Source: Micropterus salmoides (lineage: Eukaryota > Chordata > Actinopteri > Centrarchiformes > Centrarchidae). Taken from it: a DNA stretch of 64,000 bases. Below the pieces are notes generated by a model that saw only the letters and a list, made by a program, of their open reading frames with translations, was not told the DNA's origin and searched no databases. This document shows, piece after piece, positions 24,689-37,587 of this stretch (positions are counted from its first letter, which is position 1; every line of letters starts with the position of its first letter). The stretch spans positions 7,386,208 to 7,450,207 of the forward strand of contig NW_024041150.1 of NCBI RefSeq assembly GCF_014851395.1, read 5' to 3'. A program made the position numbers and the translations under genes.

Positions 24689-25846
24689 ACGCAACCTCTC
24701 AGAGACCTGCTGAGAAAGTCCAGTATGTGGGCATGGGGACCGCAACAACAGCAGGCCTTCGATAGCATCAAAGAAGAGCTGATGACATCCCCGGGGCTTG
24801 CATTGTATGATCCTAACACTGAAACGCTTGTCTCCGCTGACTCATCCTCATATGGGATGGGCGTCGTTCTTCTCTAGCGGCAAACACTCACAGAGTGGAA
24901 ACCTGTGGCGTATGCCTCGAGAGCCGTCAGCAGCGCTGAGCAGCGATGTGCCCAGATTGAGAAGGAGGTGCTGGCATCAACATGGGCCTGAGAGAGGTTT
25001 GCAGAGTTCCTCATCGGGAAGAGTTTTCACTTTGAATCTGACCACAAGCCCCTGATTCCTCTACTCGGCTCAAAGAGCTTAGATGAACTTCCTCCATGCA
25101 TACAGCGTCTGCGCATGCGTCTAATCAGGTTTGCCTACACCATATCACACAAGACATTGCAACTGTGGATGTGCTGTCCCGAGCTCCTGTCAGACACACT
25201 GCAGAAGGAGGAAATCAAGCTCTATGTTGACTCTGTCATAGCGAGTCTCCCAGCTACAGAAAAGAGGTTTAGAGAAATTCAGAGACACCAGGACGATGAC
25301 CTCACACTCCAGCAGTTGAAGAAATTCTGTGTTGAAGGATGGCCAGATAAATTCTCCACTGAAAGAGAGTTCCAGCCCTATCTGCCATTTTCAGGTGAGC
25401 TCACAGTCCAAGATGGTCTACTACTGTACGGCAGCAGGATAGTCATCCCAGCATCACTCAGGGCAGACATCCTGTCCAAGCTGCATGAGGGCCACCTGGG
25501 AATAACAAAATGCGAGCTAAACATTCAGTGTGGTGGCCAGGCCACAGCAGAGAGCTGACACAAATGGGCAGCTGTGGCTCAGGAGCTAGAGCGGGTTGGC
25601 CAAACTGACATCCACAACATCTGGAGCTGTGATTGATGACTTCAAGTCTATCTTTGTATGTCATGGTATACCTGAAGTGGTCGGCTCAGACAACAGCCCA
25701 CAGTTTGCATTCAAGACCCTCAGAAAGTTCGCACAAGATTGGGGCTTTAGTCATGTGACATCCAGTCCCCATTTCCCACAGAGCAACGGGGAGGCGGAGC
25801 GTGCTTTGAGGACAATCAAAAGTCTCCTCAAGAAATATTATTTCTG
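24689..25846 (+). pseudogene. Ty3/gypsy RNase H and integrase, downstream half of split pol
   Basis: The frame resumes after the 4-bp target duplication with the end of the RT connection, then AFDSIKEELMTSPGLALYDP. RNase H follows: SADSSSYGMGVVLL, VAYASRAVSS and the FESDHKPLIPLLGSK block. Next are the integrase zinc region (LHEGHLGITKC), then part of the catalytic core with VVGSDNSPQFAF and HFPQSNGEAERALRTIKSLL, giving the second D and the E of the DDE triad. The part with the first catalytic D is deleted around 25555-25600. Stops near 24875 and 24991 and several frame changes make it dead. It ends abruptly at 25846, with no 3' LTR seen. Confidence 0.85.
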
Positions 25847-27619
25847 ATATTTAACAGTGATCTTATCAACACCATGGAGATTTAAAAAGGAAAATAATTG
25901 TATTAAACAGAAATAGCTAAATTAATCAACCAGCAAAGCAAATTGCATTCCCTAGAAATAACCATGTGGCAGCTGTTTCTAACCTGATGAGCAGCAGATG
26001 AAATATATTATTATACTTTTACTTGAGTAGGTTTGTCATTTTTTCCTCTAGCTTTTTATGGGAGTAATTGTACTTTTTCTTGTATTAGCACTGACATGAT
26101 GGACATGAGACAGGACAGCAGCGATGGGGGCAGGAGCAGAACAGAGTTAAAGCACCAGTTTATGGTTAGATTGATGATGATATGGCTTATTTAGTTATCT
26201 ACTCAAAGGCTCAGCTGAAGTGAGTACTTTACTTTAGGAGAGTTAGAGAGATGTTTCTAGTTTTGAAAATGTATTTTAAAGACTCATTTAGTTATATATA
26301 CTCTACGTCCATAAAATTCTCAAGAATGCAGGAATAAAGGTCTCTAAAGACCCAGAGGCCCCGACAAATGCTTTTTCCAGAGAGTGGGCTGACCAGGGAC
26401 AAACTGCTGGGCCACGTTTTTTTAAACTTGTGTCCTGAGGTGTGCATGTGTCTCTGCTACGTGTTCATAAACAACAGAAAAGTAGTCAGTTGTCACACAT
26501 AGACATACTGTATATTCTAAAACTCATAGTAAAAGACTTTGTTAGGCCAATAGCATGTCTTCAGAGTTTGCATTGAAGGCAGTTCTGTGTTCACAAATTT
26601 GTTGCAGGGAGCGTCAGGGCCAAGTGAAACACAGGAAATATCCCAGACAGCTCACAAGTGTATAACTAAATTCATTTGTACTGTGGCAGCTACATTAACT
26701 AGCAGCTGTTCCGTGGTTTTCATGGTATGTAGTCTGTTTTGTTCTAGTTATTTTATACTCCGTCTCTACTTCACCAACTAACGCGACCCACCTTACTATC
26801 CTGTGTACCACTGTTGATTTAGTCTGCAAGAAAGGATGTAACAGTAAAAAAGCTAATGTGGAGCGATATGTTTCCTAACGTTAGCGATGCAGCCAGGAGC
26901 AGCCAGCTAACGCTACATTAGCTCAGACCTGCCGCTGTTTGCTTATTAACATCAGTTTAGGTTTATTGTCGTTTTACCGATACTCAGGTACACAGCTTCT
27001 CACCTCTCAGTTGCTGTAACTAATGTGACCCACATAATATACAACACTGCAACAAAATGGTCACAACAACAAAGAGGAAGAGCCATCCACTAACACTAGT
27101 TACAGTAAAAATACGTACTGCGTTCTAACTGTTATAAAGTGTGACACAATCTTACAATATTCAGTCCAGCTCACTAAATGTTTCATTATCATCCAATACA
27201 TGTAGCTGTGCTCACATTGCTGAGCCTCCGGTGACAGATTCACAGATAGTAAAGATAGTTACTGAAAGCAGCAGCAGGTGAGCTAACGATGTAGCACGTC
27301 GGCTAAATGCAGTAAATGTACAGTGATCATGTAACGAGCATGGATTAGTTCAAGCTGCAGCTGATAAAACTATTACTGTAACGTTGCAGTGGGAATTTAC
27401 CTGAGTTCCCAGCTCTGTCTGTCTATAGTCACTGTCACCTTTTTTCGGGAGGATTGTGCCGATATGCGGCTCGCTGCGCTGAATGAAAGGTACGGCGCCG
27501 GTGTTGATCTGCCTCTGAGACGGGAACCTTTAAGTAACAGAGCCTGAACATGTCTAAGAGAAAATCCACAGCCACATGGGTGGTGACCCGGAGAGAGCCG
27601 GGTTTCTAGGGGTTAACAC
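25847..27619. other. Gene-free stretch
   Basis: No convincing coding frame. The first 200 bp resemble 43070-43220 (shared AGCAAAGCAAA, TGCATTCCCT and AATAACCATG), so it is part of a dispersed repeat. 26870-27330 is rich in CTAACG and AGCTAACG words. A short ATG frame at 27550 (MSKRKSTATWVVTRREPGF) stops after 19 codons. Confidence 0.4.
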
Positions 27620-28235
27620 GAAGCTACGTGGCGCCCGACAGCGTGGCTCGAGAAAAAACAGTAGTTGGTTCTCCTGTCTGTACACAGGCAGGGTGCTAAA
27701 TGAACTGTTTTGTCCACCAGCCAGTAAACGCTCAAAGTCAGTAGATTACCATTGTTTTTAGCTGCTGATGAAGTAAATCTAGCAGACATTTGCATATTTT
27801 ACCAGTAACTGGCTGGTAGATGGTGCCATGTTTGGACCCTGTGTACAGGTTTTTTCATTGAGTTAAACTACAAGAAGCTAAAGTGTCTCTGCGATATTAG
27901 AGGTGTCTTGAAACAGAGCAGCAAAAGCAGGCTGCTGCCCTGTGCAGGGGTGACTGAGTCTTGTCCTGGAGTAAAGCTTAAGAAAACCTGCACAGCAGCA
28001 AGAAGAGGATGTTGCCTATTTAGAACGATAGATGATGAATTGTAGACATGATGGAAAGTCTGACACACAGTAGCTTGTAGTCTAACCAGGAGCCTTCCAT
28101 GGAAGACTAACAAGAAGTGAGCCTCCTGCCAACAGAGACTATAGTGTGATGTTAGTTGGTTGATAAATAACTGATAAGTGATTGAGGATGCTGAATTATC
28201 AACAATTTTGTTATGTGGCTGCAGTGAGGTCACAT
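27620..28235. repeat. Dispersed repeat, inverted relative to 41565-42090
   Basis: The reverse complement of this region matches 41565-42090 over most of its length. Shared blocks include ACTGGCTGGTAGATGGTGCC, the tract around GTTCATTTAGCACCCTGCC and TCCATGGAAGACTAAC. No coding content recognised. Confidence 0.75.
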
Positions 28236-28269
28236 CAGCACGTACAAATATTTGTTCACCAGAACTTAT

Positions 28270-28407
28270 CCAAAGAAGGTTAAAGCCAAGGGCAACTGGA
28301 CTTGGTAGAAGAAACTAGAAGACATTTCGTCCCTCATCCGAGAGACTTCTTCAGTTCTGACTGACTGGTAGGGAAACTCAGCTATTTAACCTCAGTGGGG
28401 TTGTTTC
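28270..28407 (-). mobile_element. Penelope-like element 3'-end fragment
   Basis: The reverse complement matches the tail of the Penelope-like element at 47850-47980, including GAACTGAAGAAGTC and the CCAAGTCCAGTTGCCCTTG ending. Only about 140 bp is present. It abuts the second L2 LINE directly. Confidence 0.65.
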
Positions 28408-30552
28408 ACCGACTTATCTCTTAACTCAGGAACCTGTAGAACCAGATACATGTTTAGACTGTTTTGCTTCACTCAATCTTTACCAGCTAACTTCAATAAT
28501 TTCTTCATCTAAACCATCAACCTGCCTCTTAGACCCCATCCCGACTAGGTTGCTTAACTATACTAGATATGATCAATCTATCTCTATCAACAGGCTATGT
28601 ACCACAGTACTTTAAAGTAGCTGTAATTAAACCTCTTCTGAAAAAGCCCAAACTTGATCCGGATGTTTTAGCCAACTATAGACCTATATCTAACCTTCCA
28701 TTTCTCTCTAAGGTTCTGGAGAAAGCAGTTGCTAAACAGCTGTGTGACTTTCTACAGAGCAATAGTTTATTTGAGGATTTTCAGTCAGGATTTAGAGCTC
28801 ATCATAGCACAGAGACAGCACTGGTGAAAATTACTAACAACCTACTTATTGCATCAGACAAAGGACTTGTCTCTGTACTGGTTTTATTAGATCTTAGTGC
28901 TGCATTTGATACCATTGACCATCAGATCCTATTGCAGAGACTGGAATATTTCATTGGCATTAAAGGAACCGCTCTAAGCTGGTTTAAGTCCTATTTATCA
29001 GATCGATTTCAGTTTGTACATGTTAACAATGAGTCCTCCATGCACGCCAAAGTTACTCATGGAGTTCCTCAAGGATCTGTCCTTGGACCAATCCTCTTCA
29101 CTTTATTTTACTTCCTTTAGGCAATATTATCAGGAAACATTCCATAAGCTTTCACTGTTATGCAGATGATACTCAGTTATATCTATCGATCAAGCCAGAT
29201 GAAACTCATCAGTTAGCTAAACTTCAAATGTGCCTTCAGGATGTTAAAACCTGGATGACCTGTAATTTTCTCATGTTAAACTCAGATAAAACTGAAGTTA
29301 TTGCTCTGGGGCCTAAGCACCTCCGTGACGCATTATCTAAAGATATAGTTTCCCTTGATGGCATCGCCCTGGCCTCCAGCACCACCGTGAGGAATCTTGG
29401 AGTTATCTTTGATCAGGGCATGTCGTTTAAGTCTCACATTAAGCAAATTTCAAGGACCGCCTTTTTTCACCTACGTAATATTGCGAAAATCAGGAACATC
29501 CTGTCTAAAAATGATGCAGAAAAACTAGTCCATGCATTTGTTACTTCTAGGCTGGATTACTGCAATTCCCTATTGCTCGCAAAAGTCCATTAAAACTCTT
29601 CAGCTGATCCAGAATGCTGCAGCACGTGTTCTGACAGGAACCAGGAAAAGAGCTCCTGTCTTAGCTTCTCTGCATTGGCTTCCAGTAACATCCAGAATAG
29701 AATTTAAAATCATTCTTCTCACCTACAAAGCTCTTAATGGTCAGGCACCATCTTATCTTAAAGAGCTCATTGTACCTTACTACCCCACCAGAGCACTGCG
29801 CTCCCAGAATGCAGGGTTACTTGTGGTTCCTAGAGTCTCCAAAAGTAGACTAGGAGCCAGAGCGTTCAGCTATCAAGCTCCTCTCCTGTGGAACCAGGTT
29901 CCAGTTTGGGTTCAGGAGGCAGACACCATCTCCACATTTAAGAGTAGGCTTAAGACTTTCCTCTTTGATAAAGCTTATAGTTAGGGCTGGCTCAGGTGAG
30001 TCCTGAACCATCCCTTAGTTATGCTGCTATAGGCCTAGACTGCCGGGGGATTTCCCATGATGCACTGAGCTCCTCTCTCCTCTACTTTCTCTCCCTCTGT
30101 ATGCAACCTCATCCCATTAATGCATGTTACTAACACAACTTCTCCCCTGGTATCTTGTGCTTTCTCGTCCCTCTCCTCTCTCCTCCTATCACTTCCTGCA
30201 GGTTTTCTGGCTCTGGAGCTGTGGAGTCTGGATCTGTGGCTGCGGGTCACCTGCTGCCCCCGTGTTCCTGCTCGACACCCTCTGCTACAACTATTGTTAC
30301 TAGTCCTATTGTTATATTGTTATTATAATCATTAACATTACGATTGTTACCATTAAACTACTATAAATATCTGTACCATTTTTCATTTATCTATAGCAAC
30401 ATCACCTTTACTGTCTGTACCTCTGTGTGTATATTGTGTAGGCTGCCTTCTCTCTCTCTCCCTCTCACCTGCTCTTTTATGAAAAGCGCTGTGAGATAAC
30501 TGCTGTTGTGATTTGGCGCTATATAAATAAATTGAATTGAATTGAATTGAAG
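28408..30552 (+). mobile_element. 5'-truncated L2 LINE, second copy
   Basis: This copy begins inside the region between endonuclease and RT and carries the RT domain: FQSGFRAHHSTETALVKI, LLDLSAAFDTIDHQILL, HGVPQGSVLGPILF. It continues with the CR1/L2-type C-terminus through 29984 and a 3' UTR ending in repeated AATTG units at 30531-30552. The frame breaks near 29110, where a short deletion creates a stop before the YADD block, which lies in another frame at 29157-29175. Another small deletion sits near 29570, and codons are lost near 29650. It is very close in sequence to the L2 at 17858-22648 but opposite in orientation. 5' truncation is typical of incomplete reverse transcription. Confidence 0.9.
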
Positions 30553-31212
30553 GCTCCATCAGACCCTTGTTCTGTTTATAAGCTGCCATTAGGTCACATT
30601 ATACAGAACAAAATCCAATACCATTGTTATGCTGACGACACGCAACATTGGCTACATTGGGGTACACCCTGGCGACAGTGCTAACCACTGCACCACCGCG
30701 CCGCCCAAACCATCTTCAATAAATGAAAATAAATCTCATATCAATGTGTCTAGAAACTTCTTGGATCTGTGTCTGCAAGTATCACAGCTGCAGCCAGAAA
30801 CCTGTGTCTAATATTTGACTGAACTTTCCTTTGAAAACCACATTACACAAGTTGCTCAAACATGTTATCAAAGGAGGAACATCACAAAAATCTGATCTTT
30901 TCTCTCATGGCCTAAACTCAAGAAGGTCATCCATGCATTTATTTCTTCCGGTAAGATTTTTGTAATTCACTTTTTGCAGGGTTAAACACAAAAATCTTCA
31001 GCAGTACATAACGCAGCTTTTAACAAACACTGGAGACAAGATCACATCAGTCCTGTTTTAGCCTCACTCCACTGGGTAGCTGTAAGTTCTAGGATTGATT
31101 TTACTGATAACTTTTAAGGGACTACATGGTTCTGCTCCAAGCTACATTGCCCAGTTGCTGCTCCCCTTTGAACCAGTACGCAACCTCAGGTCCTCGGGCA
31201 GGGCTCTGTTGG
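30553..31212 (+). pseudogene. Decayed LINE reverse transcriptase C-terminal part
   Basis: Frames scattered on the plus strand give HCYADDTQ (near 30625), VIHAFISS (near 30930) and NAAF, then SPVLASLHWVAVSSRIDF and APSYIAQLLLPFEPVRNLRS. This is the RT catalytic block followed by the C-terminal region of a CR1/L2-type LINE. Many stops and frame changes mark it as older than its neighbours. A SINE-like scrap is inserted after the YADD block. Confidence 0.65.
30648..30712 (-). mobile_element. SINE-like fragment
   Basis: The reverse complement reads GGGCGGCGCGGTGGTGCAGT followed by GGTTAGCACTGTCGCC, resembling the 5' end of a repeat widespread in fish genomes with a tRNA-like promoter A box. Only about 65 bp remain, and no B box is visible. 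Assignment is by memory of the motif. Confidence 0.4.
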
Positions 31213-32039
31213 CTGTTAAGGGCGCTTTCACACCTGCAGTTGGGTTCATTTGGACCAATTGAAAAAAATTATACACTGTTGCATTTTAGTTGTGTTCCGG
31301 TTCATGTTCACACTGCAGTTGTAAAAACAGACCAAGAGAAATAACCATGACGTTATACAGACTTACGGGTAGCTTGTTGATTGGACAGCTTTGGCGATTG
31401 TCATCCTGCATCATCAGGACCCACGTGGGGAAATCAAACCTCAGTGACTGACAGATGTTTATGCAGCACTTTAAGGCTTCTGATCTGTATCACAAAGAGC
31501 TCACAAAGAATAATTTATTATAAGCACGATTAGTTATGTTAGACCACAGATTGACTGCTTAGCCTGTAAAAACAGGACATGTAGTACAGGAATAATTCAG
31601 GGCTTATTAGTCTATAGTATACTGTGGAATCGCTGTCACAAATGTTTTATGGACTTAATGAACTGACAGGGTAAACGGAGTACTTTTTTAACAGATTTTA
31701 ACCTATTAATCAGGGAAAATACTTGCGCTGACAAGTATACGTTACCAAATGATTTTCATAAACACAGCCTGAACACATGTCGCGGTCAGCAGATGGATTT
31801 ATTAGAGGTTCAGCTTTGGAAATAAAGCTCAGGTCACATGTCTACTATCATAAAATCCTGAGGTTGGTTCGTTTGCTTTCACACCACAAGTGACCCGCAC
31901 CAGAGTCCGTTTGAAAGCAAAGACCTACTTGAAGTGGAGGTCTCGATACGTTTGTTTGGTCCGCTTTTGGATGGACGTCATACCTGCTTTAAAAGCATTA
32001 ACATAAGCACTTCCTTGGCAGCTTGGTGGGAACTTCTCT
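31213..32039. other. Probable non-autonomous DNA element (MITE-like)
   Basis: The motif GGGCGCTTTCACACCTGCAG at 31219 and a mirrored GTTCGTTTGCTTTCACACCA near 31868 bracket a stretch with no coding frame. Words such as GGTTCATTTGGACC and TTTGTTTGGTCCGC recur near its ends. I cannot define clean termini. Confidence 0.35.
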
Positions 32040-33130
32040 TCACCTATCCCATGCAGATTAACCCCAATCTGGAATAATCCTGACTTTTGCTCATTTCTGG
32101 GTGGGTGGTGTCCCTGGGCCTGGGGGCCCGTTGTCTCCTCTCCTCGCCTGGGCCCTATTTGGAAGGGGTGGGGCTCCCTGCTTCCCCCTGCCGGCTCTCT
32201 CACAATGGCGGCATTTGGGAGTATCTGGGGCACATGGCTGGTGTTGTCGGGGAGGTTTTGGTGCTCTCCTTGGGGGTACTTGACTGGGGGGGGCTGGGTC
32301 CGATGGGGCTCGGGTTCAGGGCTCAGGGGCTCAGGGGCTGCTGGCTCTGCCTGCACTCTGGGGAGTGATGCCTCTGGCTGGGCTGGGGGACTGTTGGCCT
32401 GGTTCTCCCGCGTTATCGCTCCCTGGCGGCGGGGAGCTTCCCTGCACGGCTTTCTGCTGTTCTTCCTCGAGGCGGGGTTCATCTTCCCCCGGGACATGCG
32501 GTCTGGGGTCCTTTGCGCTTTGGGGGATCGCGGGGTGCACTGGCTTCTGGGGGTGGGGGTTTCTGGGCGCTGCGCGGGTTGATCCGGTTGTGGTTTGGAG
32601 GGCTGCGGTGGGATTGTAGGGCAATTGTCGATCTCTGATGCATTGTGCTTTTTCCCTGGGCAGGGTCTCTGAATGGCTGCTGGGCGTCTAGTTTGTACAT
32701 GGGAGTCCGGGGGAGGCATTTCCTCATTGGCTTGGAGGGACCAGTTTGCGTCCCCGTTTTGCTTCGTTGGCTTCGGATTCATGCTTCTCCATTTCTCTGT
32801 CGGCCAGTTGTTGGACCCCTCTGGATACCGAAGTATAAAGTTAGTTTTTGGGATGTACAGTGTGAGTGCGGGGCAGGGCTGTGCTCCGGTTTATTCTGGG
32901 CTTGTGCCTGGAGTTCTCAGCCCTTGACGGGTGGGTGGGTTGTTAGTGGCATGCAGCTGAGCTGGTTGATTTTGCCTCGTTGCTGGCTTTGCTGGTGTTA
33001 CACGGCGGCCAGGGGGCGTGCTATGCATGGGGGATGTCGGCTGGCGCTGGCGGCCTTAGTTATGTGTCTGTATGCCTTAGTAGCATACAGACACATTCAC
33101 CCACTCGCACACAGACACAAACAAATTTAG
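32040..33130. repeat. GC-rich low-complexity repeat, open in many frames
   Basis: The region is dominated by GGGG, CTGG and CCCTGG words. It has overlapping long frames on both strands, the longest a 285-codon minus-strand frame at 31925-32782 rich in proline, glutamine and arginine. Simultaneous openness in four frames is expected from composition, so I do not call a gene. It ends in a short inverted repeat around TGTCTGTATGCCTTAGTAGC and ATACAGACACA. Confidence 0.5.
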
Positions 33131-34329
33131 GTTGTCCCTGGTAGAATTATTCCTGATGCTTTTCTTTCAGTTACTTATTGAAATTGACTTGACTGTTTCT
33201 TGTTTTCATTTTTCTCTTAGTTGTCTTACTATGTCAGCTGTTTATTGCTGCTGTTCGGCTGCTTGTCTTTTACTATTATTATTATTTTTATTGTTTGTTT
33301 TTGTTTGTGTTTGTTTGTTGCTTTTCTCCTCCCCAAGCCCCCCTCTCTGTTCTATTGCAGGTTTCTGGGCTCTTACAGGTCTTGTCCTTTCTCTGTGCTG
33401 TCTGTTTTTGCCCCCCCATCCCGTGTCTGCCCCCCTGTCCGGCCCGGTGACAAATCAATACATAGTTAAATAAATAATAAAACAGACAAAGGAGTATTTA
33501 ATACTCTCTTGTTAAAGTAAAATCTGTCTGGCACAATATGGTATCCAGGTCATCATACTCTATACCAGGCTGCTGGACAGGACAGGGTTAAAAATAAACA
33601 AAAAAACCCAAACAAACAATTGCCCCCAAGCCACACGGCCCAATGTAAGCAGCTTGTTTGTCTGTTTTGAAAATAAGCATATTTCACTAAATATAAATTT
33701 AAAAGCATATTAAAAAAGGGTGTATTAAAAAAACAAATCACCAATTAACACAGGGCAACATTCTTTGTATAAAGTAATGTGTTTTTATATGTGTTTAACA
33801 GAAAGTGTGAATATTATATAGGCCTAAGTCTGCGTTCCTTTCCCTGTCAGTTTGTCTGTATAGTTGACTTAAAGTAAGATGGTATAAGACCCAGCAAAAT
33901 CAAAGAGAATGAGTTGACTTGTAAAAAGCAATTTTATGAAGTTAGAACAGAGAGAGCAGAGGATGCCTGACATCTAAAATAATTGAACCATTTAAAAACT
34001 CTTATGTTAAATGATTAGCTGTAAAGTCATTACTTTGAGGTAGCCTAGGCTTTTACTTGAGATGCAGTGGGTTGATATGACTTATTTTTCAGTGTTCCAA
34101 TTGCCCCCATACACTCTGACTCTTTGCATTTAATTAAATATTTTAGTCTTGTTCTTATAAGTGAAAATATATCAATTGTATTATTAATTAGTGCACATAT
34201 ATGCGTTTCTTGTATCAAAAGATGACTAGTCTCTAGTCTCCCCTACTCTTTATTTTTAACTATGTATGTAACTTTGATAGAAGTGCTGTATAAATAAAGT
34301 TTATTATTATCATTATTATAATATATCCT
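33131..34329. other. Gene-free AT-rich stretch ending in a LINE-type 3' tail
   Basis: No coding frame of note. The end at about 34280-34320 reads AGTGCTGTATAAATAAAG followed by TTATTATTATC repeats, which looks like the 3' end of a non-LTR element. The earlier part includes T-rich tracts at 33260-33310 and nothing else I can assign. Confidence 0.4.
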
Positions 34330-34699
34330 GCTCCCTGACAAGCTAACAAGAAAATCAGTGTTATTCACTTCACCTGTCAGTGTTCATAATGATGTAGCTG
34401 ATCAGTATGTGTGTCCTCTGAATGGAACTGAAATGACTCAATCCTGAATTAAGGTTTTGAACTGTGTTCACTGTGCAGCTGATCAAGTCATTACTTTAAG
34501 CTTTTAGCAGTTTATCTTCCAGAAATGCAGTTTGTAGTTTTCAAAGTGTCCCCTGCAGAAAGCCAAGGTATTTAAAGAAGCAGTCTGACAGTTTGGGAAA
34601 TCTGCTTGTTCTTGTTGGATCTCAGCTAATAATGAGCTAAAGGTTAAAAAGGGGAAACATACAGTAGACTTTACTAACTTCTACTGAAACATGTTGGTC

Positions 34700-35570
34700 T
34701 GATCTGTTGTGACTGTCCCTGTCACACTTTATCATTTCTGCCCCAAATTCTTATCTAAAAAAGTCTGGAAACTTCAGAAAGTGCAGGATGCCTCCCTGGT
34801 AACAGCAGGTTGGGCTTTATGTTCATATAGACAATAGAGATTTGTCAACCAGCAGAGATTTTGTTGAACCTTCATTTGTCAGCTTTTAATTCACTGAGTT
34901 GCTCAAAGACAACCATTCACAGTTTGGTCTACAAACTGATTTTTATTGGATTTCCAGAAAAAAGTACTATTTCATAGAAACTGACATAAACTGTGGTTTA
35001 AGATTTTCTCCAGATTGCCAAAAACACAACAGCTGCTGCAAAACAGCTGCTCTGAATCCCATCCTAAACAGCAGCATGCCTACCACTAAAACAGCAGAAA
35101 TTACACTTAAAAAGTACAAAGTGCTAAAGACGTGTTGAGATGCTCTCCCTGTGTTAAACATCCAAACAACAGTCCAAATAAAGATTTAGGAAGAAGACAG
35201 CGAGGCGGCTAGAATGAGCTCAGTTCATCTAAAATAATATCTGCTTTGCTTCTGGGATTAAAGGAGAATAATGACAGACATCAACTTCCAGCTCCAAACT
35301 AATAAAACACATTTTATTTCCATGTGTTGAAGCCATCACAGTGAACCAGAGCAAGTTGACCAAAACATTTCCCAGCAGCCACTTCTCCCACAGCAGAGTC
35401 CAAACAGTGCTTCCTGTTCTCTACAGTTAGGTGTCTTATTGGAAATGGTCTCAGTAGATGACAGGATCTGTCTCGTCTCTATCCTTTCTATTGGCCTCCA
35501 TTTCTCCTCCTGTTTCCTCCCCTTTCTCTCTCTCCCTCTTTCTCTGCCTACATCAGCGGTCGCCATTAGA
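34700..35570 (-). repeat. GPCR 3' flank, second paralogue
   Basis: About 34787-35570 matches 58525-59300 almost base for base, and the inverse of its first half matches 7433-7850. Both lie just downstream of receptor coding remains on the minus strand, so the whole gene with its flank was duplicated. Confidence 0.85.
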
Positions 35571-35836
35571 ACAATAATATCTGGCCCGTGACATAATCAC
35601 TTCCTGTTAAGGGATTGGACCTACAAAATAAATTCCTCTACTTGGAGATGCTGGAGAAATGAAAATAACCATCTATAGGTTGATGGATGTGTCCAATCAC
35701 CAGGACGCACACCCTGCAGCACATGTGAAATTGTGAGATTGTGAAACAGTTTCTTCATAATTATTTAAAGAGAGAGAGAAAATATATTTGAACACAACCA
35801 TCCAATCGAGGGGCCTGTTGACTACTGACTACTGGT

Positions 35837-36118
35837 TTAAATTATTATTTGACTTTGTTCTGGCTCATCATCTAATGGAATAAAAACTGATGGACTGCTG
35901 TCAATTATGCAACAACACACAGAGGCCAAAAGCTTGTCTATGAACCCTTTCCTCATGAACACATACAGGAACAAGTCTGCAAGAGGATTCAACCTAACAA
36001 AGATGAAAAACAAGATGGCGAGGTTCTCATGGTGTTTTAAATTCACAAAATGAAGTATGATAGGCAGGAACGGCAGGTGAGAGCAAAGATGATTGACAGC
36101 AGGACAATGAAGTGGTAT
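35837..36118 (-). pseudogene. GPCR exon 3 remnant (TM6-TM7 and tail)
   Basis: The minus strand encodes VRLNPLADLFLYVFMRKGF then IDKLLASVCCC, nearly the same as the C-terminus of the intact receptor (KLSPLADLVLYVFMRKGF). The tail differs and is longer, ending at a stop at 35837. Upstream, diverged TM6-like sequence runs to about 36118 and then stops at a junction with unrelated sequence. Exon 1 of presumably the same gene survives 4 kb away at 40236-40433, with the middle of the gene replaced by transposon sequence. Confidence 0.8.
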
Positions 36119-37350
36119 TCTATTCTATTCCACACTGGCAGCAGCGGCTCTGTCTATGCCGATCCTTTTCTGTAGCACTTTGTTTATATTCTTTGCAAAC
36201 TATGCTTCCAAATCTGAGAATTCAATGAATGCAAGCCTGCTGCCAGATAATAGGCCTGCTAGCTTCCAACATCTGCTGGATAGCCACCTGCCTGCGCCTT
36301 GCACCTAGCATCCGTTTTTGGGGAACTTGCCTGGATATGTTCACAGGAACCCTTGGGGCTAGTGGTCGGTGGTGGTTGATGTGGCACGCGGCATCCTGCG
36401 CAGCCTCAACCTCTTGTCATTCTGGAGCCTCCACTCCACATTTCCACTGTGTCTTTGTTCCCCAGCTCAGGTGAGTCTTGCCCGGCTCTTTGTCCACATC
36501 GCAGACGACCTCTTCAACCTTGCTACAGTTCAGTACTGCAAAGGTCTCACTGCCCTGGACCTCAGGGATGGAGCCACCCTGCGTCACTGTGAAAGAGCTG
36601 TTGGATGTCACAAAAGCTGAGCTAGCTAACCTCTGTGTTCCCTGTTCCTCCTGGGAGTCAGTTGGCTAGTTTCCTAGAAACTGAGCTGATTATCAACACT
36701 GAGACTGTGTTGCCTGGAGCTGCAGAGGTGGCTTCTGATAGCATCCAGTTACATCCAGTCAGTGGTCCGACCGACACCTGCTCCTGGTTCCTTGTTTCCT
36801 GTTCAGCTTCCTGAGGTCACTGTTCACCAGCACCGCAGTCCCATCTCTGGTTCCCAGTTCCACTGTCCCGACAGGGTCTCCAGTTTGTCTGTCCAGTTGC
36901 CTGCCCAGTCGTTGGTAGCTAGTAGTTGGTCGCTGTCCGGTCACAAGTCCTTTGCCTGGCAGTCCCATCACTGGTCCACAGCTTTGCAGCCTTGTTTCTG
37001 GTTCCCTGTTCTACTGCTTCACTGCTGGCCTTCAGAGGCCGCCAGCTTCCTGCCTGGTCTCTATCGGGTCTCCGTCCTCGTTACGGCCTTCAGATGGGTT
37101 CCGGCCCGATAGCCAGCATCCTACCCGACCTCTGGAGAAGTCTCGCCCTCAATGCCAGCCTCCAGAGGTATCCAGTCCTTGTCCCAGGCCTCTGGCCTGC
37201 CCTGCTGAGGGTTTCTGCCCTTGCTTTTGGCCTCCTGGTCGACCCCATAACCTGGCCGTCCCTCCTTCTCATGCCTGACAACATTCAGGTCATCCACCAC
37301 AACTGTCGAGCTCCTCTGTCCTGCCTTCAGGTTTTTCTGCCCCAGCACTG
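36119..37350. other. Unassigned insertion sequence
   Basis: A pyrimidine- and CTGG-rich stretch with several overlapping open frames (the longest 155 codons at 36926-37393) but no recognisable domain. It lies between the receptor exon 3 remnant and the Harbinger element, so it probably belongs to another insertion. Confidence 0.35.
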
Positions 37351-37587
37351 GGTTGCACCGACTATGTGTAAGTTCAAACTTAGCCTAGTTTGAACGTAAT
37401 TTCTAACTTTATGTGCTACTAACGTTTTAAGGGTTGCACCAGCTGAAATATGTCCAACGTAGACATAAGTTACAACTTAAATCTTACACCTAGCCCTTAA
37501 TAGGTGTAAAGTCCTCCATAAAAAAAGTTGAGCGGTTGTCATGGCGCATCGTTTTGAAAAGTGGGATAACTTGAGGAGGAGCAAATT

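Noticed and set aside
30648..30712. Possible tRNA gene
   Set aside because: Only an A-box-like half is present, with no B box, anticodon arm or 3' end. It is better explained as a SINE scrap.
31925..32782. 285-codon proline-rich minus-strand ORF with an ATG
   Set aside because: Four frames are open at once in GC-rich low-complexity DNA, and no domain or splice context supports it.
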